Source: Lachnospiraceae bacterium MD308 (GTDB lineage Bacteria > Bacillota > Clostridia > Lachnospirales > Lachnospiraceae). From it: 64,000 nucleotides of DNA. Below, piece after piece: positions 56,379-64,000 of the stretch. Location: NCBI GenBank assembly GCA_000403475.2, contig KE159795.1:1997687-2061686 (forward strand). The letters are read 5' to 3'. The notes under the pieces are model-generated. The model had not been told where the DNA came from, ran no database searches, and was given only the letters and a program-made list of their open reading frames with translations. Numbering within the stretch: position 1 is the stretch's first letter; each line of letters begins with the position of its first letter. The translations under genes and the position numbers were made by a program.

Positions 56379-56996
56379 ATGATAACAAGATGTAAAAACG
56401 GGCATTGGTATGATTCCGGTGTGAACAGGGCATGCCCGCATTGCAAGCAGGAAAGTGAAAAATTGAGTATCCGCCTGAATGATATCGAGGAAGATGACAG
56501 GACGGTTTCCATAATAGAAACAGATCTGTCATTGGGAGAAGAGCTTGGGGCGATTATAGGTAATTCAATAGAACATACAATGTCCGTGTCACAGGGAAAT
56601 TCATTTGATGATGATGACAAGACGATATCATTTGGATTTTTCGGAATGACGGCAATCAAACCGGTTGCGGGATGGCTGGTCTGTATGAATGGAAGTGAAA
56701 AAGGAAAAGACTATCGTCTGCATGCAGGAAAAAATTTTATTGGGCGGAGTGCTTCTATGGATGTGATGCTGATTGAGGATAAGAGTATTTCCAGAGACAG
56801 GCATTGTTCGGTTGTGTATGATCCGAAAGGAAATGTGTTTTTTTTATCTTCCGAAGGAGGGAATACCGTGTATCTGGATGATAAGTTGGTAAATTCACCA
56901 AAGGAGCTAAAAGAAGGAAGCCTGATTATGATCGGGCAGACGAAATTGATGTTTATACCATTCTGCAGGGAGGGAAGGATATGGGAAGACGAGTAA
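56379..56996 (+). CDS. Zinc-ribbon and FHA-domain protein 1
   Basis: A 205-residue protein. It starts with a small zinc-ribbon-like head, CKNGHWYDSG...CPHC (residues 5-26), an acidic linker, and an FHA domain (about 115-195) with GRSASMDV, SISRDRHC (phosphothreonine-binding Arg/Ser) and NTVYLDD. FHA domains bind phosphothreonine, probably on partners of the operon kinase. It overlaps the next gene by 16 bp. Confidence 0.88.
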   Translation: MITRCKNGHWYDSGVNRACPHCKQESEKLSIRLNDIEEDDRTVSIIETDLSLGEELGAIIGNSIEHTMSVSQGNSFDDDDKTISFGFFGMTAIKPVAGWLVCMNGSEKGKDYRLHAGKNFIGRSASMDVMLIEDKSISRDRHCSVVYDPKGNVFFLSSEGGNTVYLDDKLVNSPKELKEGSLIMIGQTKLMFIPFCREGRIWEDE

Positions 56997-58777
56997 TAGT
57001 TGCGGTTATGATGTGTGTACTTCTGTTTTCAGAAGGGGGAACTGTCAAAGCGGCAAATATCAAATCACCGTATATCACAGAGCAGGCAATAGGAAAAGCG
57101 CCGGAAGTTAAAGCATATATAACAGGTTCGATGATACAGGAACAGTCACAGGTCTCAGGTTCGGTTGGTAAGATACCGCTTGTTCAGAAAGGGGAAAACG
57201 TAACATTTGAAAACAGCGGGGAAGGAATCAGTTACATCATTCTATTAGATAATTCCGGTTCTGTCAACAGGGAACAATTTGACGAAGCAAAAAAACAGCT
57301 CGTAAACCTACGGGAATCATTAAAGAATAATGATGAGATGACACTCTATACAGTAGGAGCAAACAGTCCGGCAGGAGAAAAGAAGAATGTTCTGGGAAGA
57401 AAAGCGAATGCATCTGAAAAGAAAAAAAAGAAGGCAGACTGTAAGAAAATCAGCAATATCGAATATATGGGTTCGGCAGACAGTAAGACAGTGCTGTACC
57501 GGTCTTTGAATGAAGTGTTAGCTTCTCAGACATCTCCAAAGATGAGAACCGTTGTTTTATTGGTTACAGATGGTGAGGATGATTCTAAGGGGAAAGATAT
57601 TGATAAGGTATCTACAGTAGAAGAGGTGAGAGAAGCTTTTATACCTGTATATGGCGTGTTTTTAAGTAAAAAATCCGCGGGTACAGATAAAAAGATTGAA
57701 TATACAAGAAATAAAATCCTGGCTGAAAAAAATTGCAGGGGCTATTACTATGACTGTACGGCTGATGAATCAGCGGAAAGCGTAAAAAAAGCATTTAAGA
57801 CACTCCATCAGATTTTATACAAAGAAACTTATGTTGTAAGTCTACATGCGCAGGACAACCGAACAGCGGGAAAAGAAAAGCTTAAGCTGACAGTAGATAA
57901 TTCCGCGGCGGATGCTGTGTCAATTGATTATTCCGATTATATGAAAGATGAAAGTACACCGGTAATTGTGGGAAGTGCAAAAAAGGTCAGTAAGAAATCA
58001 ATTGCTGTTACTTTGCAGGATGAAAATGGGGTAAATCTTGCGGATGCCAATGAGAAGTCTAATTACACCGTTCAGACAAAGAACGATAAAAAGGACGGGA
58101 AAATCTGGACTATTGAATCAGTAAAAGCAACTCAGGAAGGAAATGAGACAGTTGTAACGATATCCGTAACGGAAGACCTCTATAAAGGAGATTATATCTT
58201 AAAATGCAGCAATATCAGAGACAGTTCACAGGATGAAAATAAGATGGATGCTGCCGTGGAATTCACAGTTGAGGACGGGGTAAATGCAAAAGCTGCCGCT
58301 GTGAGGAATATGGTAAAGGCATATTGGTGGATTGTACTGATATTGTTGGTGATTGTAATCGGAATTATCGCAATCAGAGTCATCAAGAAAAAGGCAGTAA
58401 AAATCGTAGAAATCAATCCGGACGAGCTGAATAAAGCGGATCGAAAACTTATCCGGCTGACAATCACAGACCGCGCCGGAGCAATCAAGGATGTGGAATG
58501 GGAAGTTGAAGGGAGCCTTTTCGTAGGGCGTTCTGAGATTTGTAATATTTATTTTGACGATGATCTTTTATCAAAGCAGCACTTTGTAATAGAGGTAAAT
58601 AAGATGGGCTGCTATATTGAGGACTTGGAATCTACAAACGGAACAGTCGTCAATGGGGTGAAGGTAAAAAATCGGAGGATGCTTCTTGACGGGGATGTGA
58701 TAACAGTTGGAAGGGAAAAAATAGTATTCCATGTACCTAAGAACCAGCCGGCAATAAATACAAGTGAAGGAAATTAA
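56981..58777 (+). CDS. Secreted vWA domain, transmembrane, cytosolic FHA protein
   Basis: A 598-residue protein. A signal sequence (1-25, VMMCVLLFSEGGTVKAA) is followed by an extracellular von Willebrand A domain (about 82-290) with MIDAS D90-x-S92-x-S94 and VTDGED. An extracellular beta-type region follows, then one transmembrane helix (449-467) and a C-terminal cytosolic FHA domain with GRSE (516-519), SKQH (531-534) and STNGT (551-555). The layout links an outside metal-dependent ligand site to phosphothreonine recognition inside. Confidence 0.9.
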   Translation: MGRRVIVAVMMCVLLFSEGGTVKAANIKSPYITEQAIGKAPEVKAYITGSMIQEQSQVSGSVGKIPLVQKGENVTFENSGEGISYIILLDNSGSVNREQFDEAKKQLVNLRESLKNNDEMTLYTVGANSPAGEKKNVLGRKANASEKKKKKADCKKISNIEYMGSADSKTVLYRSLNEVLASQTSPKMRTVVLLVTDGEDDSKGKDIDKVSTVEEVREAFIPVYGVFLSKKSAGTDKKIEYTRNKILAEKNCRGYYYDCTADESAESVKKAFKTLHQILYKETYVVSLHAQDNRTAGKEKLKLTVDNSAADAVSIDYSDYMKDESTPVIVGSAKKVSKKSIAVTLQDENGVNLADANEKSNYTVQTKNDKKDGKIWTIESVKATQEGNETVVTISVTEDLYKGDYILKCSNIRDSSQDENKMDAAVEFTVEDGVNAKAAAVRNMVKAYWWIVLILLVIVIGIIAIRVIKKKAVKIVEINPDELNKADRKLIRLTITDRAGAIKDVEWEVEGSLFVGRSEICNIYFDDDLLSKQHFVIEVNKMGCYIEDLESTNGTVVNGVKVKNRRMLLDGDVITVGREKIVFHVPKNQPAINTSEGN

Positions 58778-58790
58778 GGGTGTAGATAAT

Positions 58791-59660
58791 ATGTTTGGAA
58801 GAAAAAAAGGAACAGAAATGAGGTCCGAACAGGCTATTACTGAAAAAAAAGTAGAACGTAAAGTTCCGGAACTTACAACCCTGGTAAGGACAGCCACAGG
58901 AAATCGAAAATATCAACAGGATGCAGTATATATTTCACCCAGTAAAGTCCTGGCTTCTAATAAAAAAACACGGGTTCTTGCTCTTGTGTGTGACGGAATG
59001 GGAGGTATGTCCGACGGGGGAAGAGCGAGCCAGACAGCGATAGAAATGATGGTACAGGGATTTAAAAAAATAGAAAAGATGCCGGAACTTAATATTCCCT
59101 ATTTTTTTCAACAAGGAATAAAGGCAATTGACCAGGTGATTTATGACTTTCCTAAGGAAGACGGGAGAGGTTCAGGGACAACAATGGCAGCATGTATTGC
59201 GGAAGATAATAAGCTTTATTGGGCATCGGTAGGAGACAGCCGGATCTATATTATCCGTGGAAATCAGATGCAGCAGGTGACCAGAGATCATAATTACAGG
59301 CTCCATTTACAGGAATTGGTTCATACAGGACAGATCTCCGAAGAAGAAGCAGATGCAACGCGTCAAAAGGAGGCGTTGATAAGCTATCTTGGAATGGGAA
59401 ATGTGTCTTTGATGGACATCAACAGCCAGCCTTTTGAAATGCAGTATGGAGATGTCGTAATGCTTTGCAGTGATGGTATTACGAAGACACTTACGGATGA
59501 ACAGATAAAAAAAATCATTACTGCAGACGCCGTGAAGCCGGAACAAAAAGCAAAGGCGTTGGTTGACGCGGCCACCCATATAAATTCTCATTCCCAGGAT
59601 AATACGACGGTAGCGCTGATTCACTATCAGGAAAGAGATATAAAAGAAATTCACCGGTAA
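58791..59660 (+). CDS. PP2C-family Ser/Thr protein phosphatase 2
   Basis: A 289-residue PP2C. TGNRKYQQDAV, VCDGMGGMSDGG, GSGTTMAA, SVGDSRIYI, MLCSDGITKTL and SQDNTTVALI give all metal-binding Asp positions. An extra charged N-terminal tail of about 40 residues precedes the domain. ATG 58791 follows AAGGGTG; a GTG at 58764 inside the previous gene is less likely. It is a second, distinct phosphatase in the same operon. Confidence 0.93.
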   Translation: MFGRKKGTEMRSEQAITEKKVERKVPELTTLVRTATGNRKYQQDAVYISPSKVLASNKKTRVLALVCDGMGGMSDGGRASQTAIEMMVQGFKKIEKMPELNIPYFFQQGIKAIDQVIYDFPKEDGRGSGTTMAACIAEDNKLYWASVGDSRIYIIRGNQMQQVTRDHNYRLHLQELVHTGQISEEEADATRQKEALISYLGMGNVSLMDINSQPFEMQYGDVVMLCSDGITKTLTDEQIKKIITADAVKPEQKAKALVDAATHINSHSQDNTTVALIHYQERDIKEIHR

Positions 59661-59705
59661 GACGGTGGCAAATAAAAAAGAGAGATTAAGAGAGGAGAAA
59701 CGATT

Positions 59706-60482
59706 ATGAATTTGCAGAGATGTGAGAAAGGCCATTTTTTTGATAAAGAAAAATATGCGACATGTCCCCATTGTGCAGGGGGAGGTGCGTCAGATGATAC
59801 TTTGACTACAGTATTTACAGAAGGTGCTACAGAGAGTGTGACAATGCAGGGAAACATGGGAGAGTTTCCGCAGCCACATCCGCTTCCGATTGCAGATATG
59901 CCGGCAGATGTGGAGACAGTAGCATCGAATGGATTCTGTCAAGATACACCTACAATACCGCTGGATCAAGAAATATTTACAACACCTCTGACAGAAAAAG
60001 TTGAAGAGGATGACCATACAATTGGTATTTGGGATGATTCAATCTTTGGAGGACCGGCAGCAGGTAAAGGAAGTTCAGAAAAAAAGGTATCGGCAGTTCC
60101 AAATAAGGTAAGTACCCCGTGTGTCGGATGGCTGATTGCACTTGGCGGGGAGCATGTGGGAACAGATTTTCGACTTAAGGTAGGAAAGAACTTTATCGGG
60201 CGCAATGCGCAGATGGATGTATCTTTGACAGATGATAAAAGCGTATCGAGAGACAAGCATGCGATTGTGGTATATGAACCGAGGGAACATCTGTATCTTG
60301 TACAGCCGGGGGAGTCGAGCAGCCTTGTATATCACAATAATAAGGTAGTTCTTACTCCGGTTCAGCTGCAGGCTTACGATATGATTACTGTCGGTGAGAT
60401 AAATCTGTTATTTATGCCATTGTGCGGCGAACGTTTTAACTGGAGTGATTTGCTGGAGGAGATGAAAAAGAATAATAAATAA
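59706..60482 (+). CDS. Zinc-ribbon and FHA-domain protein 2
   Basis: A 258-residue relative of FHA protein 1, with zinc head CEKGHFFDKEKYATCPHC (6-23), a long Thr-rich acidic linker and a C-terminal FHA domain (about 150-245) with GRNAQMDV, SVSRDKHA and SSLVYHNN. The linker has several T-x-x-D/E sites that could be kinase targets, such as DTPTIPLD and DDHTIGIWDD. AGAGAGGAG precedes the ATG. Confidence 0.88.
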   Translation: MNLQRCEKGHFFDKEKYATCPHCAGGGASDDTLTTVFTEGATESVTMQGNMGEFPQPHPLPIADMPADVETVASNGFCQDTPTIPLDQEIFTTPLTEKVEEDDHTIGIWDDSIFGGPAAGKGSSEKKVSAVPNKVSTPCVGWLIALGGEHVGTDFRLKVGKNFIGRNAQMDVSLTDDKSVSRDKHAIVVYEPREHLYLVQPGESSSLVYHNNKVVLTPVQLQAYDMITVGEINLLFMPLCGERFNWSDLLEEMKKNNK

Positions 60483-60495
60483 GTGAGGGAATGGT

Positions 60496-61419
60496 ATGAA
60501 TCGTTCAGCAAAAGGATTTCGTGTAGTGAGCAGTATATTTACCCTGATGAATATTGCAGTATTTTTTCTTCCTGTTACGCGGCGTGTACAGGAGAATTAT
60601 GCCGCCCTTAGTTGGCCGCAGCCAGAATATGTCAAAGATATGTTCGGCGGCGGCGTGCCGTTTGGAGACGGGATAACTATTGGAACCGAGCCGCTGCAGA
60701 TGGTGTGGGTTATATGTTTTATGATACTTCCGGTTATAGTATCTGTTGTTGCCGGTATCTGGGGAATTGTGGGAAATTACAGACAGATTGTCAGTAGTAT
60801 CCTGATATATGTCATATTGGCATTATACATAGGGATGTATTTTTCTATCAGCGTGGTATGGCCGGATGCTTTGGACGGGCAGATGTATGAACGTGGAATC
60901 GCATGTTCACTGCATCTGATATGTTCTGTGTGCGGAGCAATATCAGCGACGGCAGCGCTACTTTGTACTCCAAAAAAGATAGAAAATGTGAAGGTTAATA
61001 TTCCGCAGATTCGGGAGATCAAACAGCAGCAAATAGAAGCAAAATACAATATTATCATGGAGACTTCTGAGAAAGAACCGTTGCCGGAGTATCAGCCGGG
61101 GGAACCGCGGGGAGTAATGGTAGGTCTTTCCGGTCTGTATAAAGGTGCGGAGATTTCTTTTACAGACGGAGAATATATAAAACTTGGCAGACAAGCAGAT
61201 AACCACCTGGTATTCGAAGGACAGCCGAATGTAAGCCGCAGACATTGCCGGATTAAATGGGAGGCAGGACGTAAGAAATATATTTTCCGTGATTATTCCA
61301 GTAACGGAAGCTTTGTGAATGGTTCAAAAGACTGTCTGCCGCAAAATCTGGAGATAGAGATGGAACCGGGGACAGTTGTTGCAATTGGTGATGAGACGAA
61401 TACATTCCGGCTGGAATAA
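60496..61419 (+). CDS. Four-helix membrane protein with C-terminal FHA domain
   Basis: A 307-residue protein with four transmembrane helices (about residues 9-26, 70-93, 97-121, 133-156), then a cytosolic FHA domain (about 205-305) with LGRQADNHL, VSRRHCRI and SSNGSFVNG. It probably recruits phosphorylated partners to the membrane. It lies 13 bp after FHA protein 2. Confidence 0.88.
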   Translation: MNRSAKGFRVVSSIFTLMNIAVFFLPVTRRVQENYAALSWPQPEYVKDMFGGGVPFGDGITIGTEPLQMVWVICFMILPVIVSVVAGIWGIVGNYRQIVSSILIYVILALYIGMYFSISVVWPDALDGQMYERGIACSLHLICSVCGAISATAALLCTPKKIENVKVNIPQIREIKQQQIEAKYNIIMETSEKEPLPEYQPGEPRGVMVGLSGLYKGAEISFTDGEYIKLGRQADNHLVFEGQPNVSRRHCRIKWEAGRKKYIFRDYSSNGSFVNGSKDCLPQNLEIEMEPGTVVAIGDETNTFRLE

Positions 61420-61434
61420 GAAGGAGTAGGGAAT

Positions 61435-63747
61435 ATGGCAAGTGAATTATGCATGAATTGTTTTAGTGTAAAAGGGCAGTATGAGGTCTGCCCCTTTTGC
61501 GGATATGTGGAAGGGACGCCGCCAAAGCAGCCCCATTACCTGATACCGGGCACAATACTTGGCAATCATTTTATTGTAGGGACAGTGATTGGATTCGGTG
61601 GTTTTGGAATTACGTACAAATGCTTTGATACAACACTTGGCGTAACAGTGGCGGTCAAAGAATTCTATCCGGCGGGACTTGTAAACCGTTCGCCGGGAGA
61701 AAGAAAAGTCGGCCTTCTATCAGGCGATAAGAGAGAGCAGTATAAGGAAAGATTAAAACGTTTCCTTATGGAAGCTCAGAGTGTCGCTCAGTTTGGAAAG
61801 GCAAAAGATATCGTAAATGTATATGATTTCTTTGAGGAAAACGGAACAGCGTACATCATTATGGAATATATCGACGGTGTACTTCTGAAAGATTATCTGG
61901 ACAAACAGGGGGCCATGGAGCCAGAGGCAGCACTTAGCATTATCATGCCGATTATTGAGGCGGTAAAGAAGATTCACAGTAAGGGAATTATCCACAGGGA
62001 TGTGAGTCCGGATAATATATTTATTGCAAGTGAGGATTCTATCAAAATCTTTGACTTTGGAGCGGCGCAGCTCAATGACAGCAAAGAGGGAATGGCGGCG
62101 GAAAAGATTATAAAGGTCGGCTATTCGCCGCTGGAGCAGTACCGGGATAAGAGCAGGCAGGGATTTTATACAGACATTTATTCTGTAGGAGCGATTCTAT
62201 ATGAGATGCTGACGGGTATCAAGCCTGTGGAATCTACGGAGAGAGAATTCAAGGATGAACTGAAATCACCTCTGGAGCTTAATGTAAAGATAAGCCCCAA
62301 TACAGACCGCGCTGTGATGGAAGCGCTGGCGGTACGCCCGGAGCTTCGTTTTCAGGGAATCCAGCAGTTTGAAGAGGCGCTGTTGAATAAAAGAGCGGCA
62401 GAATATCCGAGAGAAAAGCTTCGCAAAAAAAAGAGAAAAAGAAATTGGATTATCAGTCTGTCTGTTGCGTTGACACTGTCTGTCGGAGTGATATTTGGAC
62501 TGTATTCGACAGTGCTTAAGCCGGAAAACCGGATATTTGATACAAGTGTAAGTGAAGATACGATTACTGTATGGGTGGAAAATGAAGATCAGAAAAAACA
62601 GATTGATGAGCTAAAGCTTGATGGATTCCGAAAGGGGAATTCTGTATCGGAAGATGAGAAAGTCCGCACGATGCAGGCAGAAAATGAAAAGGTAGAGATA
62701 GAGGTCGAAGTACATAAGGATATGGAAAATGACTTAAAAGCGGCAAGTGCGGATGAGAATATCAGCATGCCGAATATGTTTTTGACAGATCATGTGTCTA
62801 ATATAGAAGATTATAGTCTGGTATCTATGGAGGACAATGTATTTGACTCTCTTAATCTGGAAGAATACGTATTCATGTCTGAATATGAAAAACAGTTTGC
62901 CGGGATGAAAGAGATGCCTACAGGGATTGATACGCTTCTTTTGTATACTTGCCAGTTTGATTATGATAAGAACAATCGGCTGGATGATTCCAGTGCTGCT
63001 GTCACAGAAGGAGGAACGGTAGAAATCTCGGAATTGGTATCTGAGGATACGCAACAATATAAAGCAGACAACAAGCTGAACAGTGCTCTTGCAGTATTTA
63101 AGGGAAGTTCTAAGGCATATGCGGCATTGCTTGAGAATCCGGATTGGATGAGAATATACGGAAAAAAAGAAAATCCGAACCAGAATATCTTAAAAACATT
63201 ATCTGAGATACAAAGATTTAATCAGGCTGCATCCGGTAAGAAATACAGGGTTAACCGAAAGCAAGAGACAGGAATCTTCGGAAGCAATACGGTAGCAGGG
63301 GTTGCGTTCCGTAAGACGATGAATGCGGCAGCAGACTCGGAAAATAAGGGAGCCAATCCTTTGAACCGGTATAAGACGTATGTAGTTACACAGGATAATA
63401 AGATGTTAGTTACATTTTCAGAGCGTTATGCCATCACAAAGGAATCAACAGAAAATCAGAAGACGGCATGTATGCGGCTTTTGTGGGTAATGCTTGGCGA
63501 GACAGGGCAGGAGAAAAAGACAGCTCCCGATGAGACAACTTATCCGATACTTAAAAGTATGTTCAACCAGTTTGGGGCCTTTAACGCAAATTATGATGGA
63601 TTCATCAATATGGTGAATGAATATCATGAGTGCGTGTTGGTAGGGAATCTGACAGGGAAGATTGAAAAGTTTTCTGCCGGGCTTGGAGAAGCAGTGGATG
63701 CAGAGGAGATACAGGATTATTGTTTGAAGTATGTGAATGAAGAGTAA
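61435..63747 (+). CDS. Transmembrane Ser/Thr protein kinase with zinc-ribbon head and solute-binding-like outer domain
   Basis: A 770-residue protein. A zinc ribbon (CMNC...CPFC, 6-22) precedes a Hanks-type kinase (about 45-320): glycine loop GFGGFG (53-58), K75 in VAVKE, H187-R188-D189 with N194, and D207-F208-G209. One transmembrane helix (about 338-360) leads to a 400-residue extracellular part. That part has TITVWVENEDQKKQ and alternating segments resembling ABC solute-binding proteins rather than PASTA repeats. The catalytic loop is active-type. AAGGAG precedes the ATG. Confidence 0.93.
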   Translation: MASELCMNCFSVKGQYEVCPFCGYVEGTPPKQPHYLIPGTILGNHFIVGTVIGFGGFGITYKCFDTTLGVTVAVKEFYPAGLVNRSPGERKVGLLSGDKREQYKERLKRFLMEAQSVAQFGKAKDIVNVYDFFEENGTAYIIMEYIDGVLLKDYLDKQGAMEPEAALSIIMPIIEAVKKIHSKGIIHRDVSPDNIFIASEDSIKIFDFGAAQLNDSKEGMAAEKIIKVGYSPLEQYRDKSRQGFYTDIYSVGAILYEMLTGIKPVESTEREFKDELKSPLELNVKISPNTDRAVMEALAVRPELRFQGIQQFEEALLNKRAAEYPREKLRKKKRKRNWIISLSVALTLSVGVIFGLYSTVLKPENRIFDTSVSEDTITVWVENEDQKKQIDELKLDGFRKGNSVSEDEKVRTMQAENEKVEIEVEVHKDMENDLKAASADENISMPNMFLTDHVSNIEDYSLVSMEDNVFDSLNLEEYVFMSEYEKQFAGMKEMPTGIDTLLLYTCQFDYDKNNRLDDSSAAVTEGGTVEISELVSEDTQQYKADNKLNSALAVFKGSSKAYAALLENPDWMRIYGKKENPNQNILKTLSEIQRFNQAASGKKYRVNRKQETGIFGSNTVAGVAFRKTMNAAADSENKGANPLNRYKTYVVTQDNKMLVTFSERYAITKESTENQKTACMRLLWVMLGETGQEKKTAPDETTYPILKSMFNQFGAFNANYDGFINMVNEYHECVLVGNLTGKIEKFSAGLGEAVDAEEIQDYCLKYVNEE

Positions 63748-63773
63748 GTGGAGAAGAAAGAGGTGTGGTGAGA

Positions 63774-64000
63774 ATGAGGAAAAAGATAAGTGGTGTATTT
63801 GGTTTCATGTTGATAGCGTTGTTGTTAGTAGTTGTACAAGGGGGTGTGGTGAAGGCGACAGACGTTGAGGGTGAAGAGTGCCATCACAATTATGGAGATC
63901 CAGTATATGAATGGGAGGAGGATGGGAGTGCTGCAAAGGTTATATTGACTTGTCAAAACGATAACAGTCATACCAAAGAATATCCGATGACAATAACTTC
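63774..64000 (+). CDS. Secreted surface protein, 5' end only
   Basis: Only the first 75 or so codons are inside the window. A signal peptide (residues 1-28, FGFMLIALLLVVVQGGVVKA) is followed by a small repeat-type module with HHNYGDPVYEWEEDG and LTCQNDNSHTKEY, a pattern recurring in large cell-surface or adhesin-like proteins of gut Clostridia. It starts 26 bp after the kinase gene with AGAGGTGTGG upstream, in the same operon. Its full size and anchor type lie beyond the window. Confidence 0.7.
   Translation, partial: MRKKISGVFGFMLIALLLVVVQGGVVKATDVEGEECHHNYGDPVYEWEEDGSAAKVILTCQNDNSHTKEYPMTIT

Overview
The window looks like chromosome of a Lachnospiraceae-type member of the Clostridia. It carries the conserved rpmH-rnpA-yidD-yidC-jag-mnmE-mnmG-rsmG-parA-parB and dnaA-dnaN-yaaA-recF-gyrB-gyrA order around the replication origin, family-typical neighbours (DUF4446, serS, DUF3881) and anaerobe genes (rubrerythrin, a flavin reductase-rubredoxin fusion, a C_GCAxxG_C_C protein). 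I cannot name the species. The core is AT-rich; roughly the first 7 kb reads visibly more GC-rich.

Layout. 1-2.1 kb: end of a GPH-type sugar symporter and a GH43 beta-xylosidase. 2.2-7.1 kb: a kinase-like phosphotransferase, a perR-flavoprotein-rubrerythrin oxidative-stress operon behind a promoter with PerR-like boxes, an N-terminally deleted FAD/Rieske oxidoreductase and a DUF1847 protein. 7.2-17.7 kb: a radical SAM gene divergent from an HxlR regulator, then a peptide-utilisation-like locus (M16 metalloprotease, two GPH transporters, peptidase T, XRE regulator, M19 dipeptidase). 17.9-24.6 kb: a decayed accessory zone with a broken PIN-domain gene, an IS1380 element inserted in a DUF7000 gene, a broken ORF6N gene and an Abi (HEPN) gene followed by a compact predicted small RNA. 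Two pairs of long direct repeats, one including the 3' half of tRNA-Arg(CCT), organise this zone. 24.6-45 kb: origin region. All genes left of about 36.2 kb run leftward and all genes right of about 36.5 kb run rightward; DnaA boxes lie between, and two perfect parS sites lie upstream of parA. 45-51.7 kb: hicAB, a solitary type I-C-like CRISPR repeat behind a promoter, a LytTR regulator/GHKL kinase pair and an ABC exporter with three different membrane proteins. 52-64 kb: two leftward genes, a tyrosine recombinase enclosed by perfect 19-bp inverted repeats, and a long rightward operon of PP2C phosphatases, FHA proteins, a vWA-FHA protein, a transmembrane Ser/Thr kinase and the start of a secreted protein.

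Most interesting reading. (1) The recombinase and its inverted repeats look like a promoter inverton. A near-consensus promoter inside it now points left into a hairpin terminator; inversion would point it at the phosphatase/FHA/kinase/surface-protein operon. This would be a phase-variable phosphosignalling switch with the operon currently lacking that promoter. (2) An AbiF/AbiD-like HEPN protein is followed by an independently promoted, roughly 64-nt, two-hairpin RNA, suggesting a toxin-RNA antitoxin pair parked in a tRNA-Arg hotspot. (3) A lone CRISPR-like repeat sits at the predicted 5' end of the LytTR two-component transcript. All functional statements are inferred from sequence alone.
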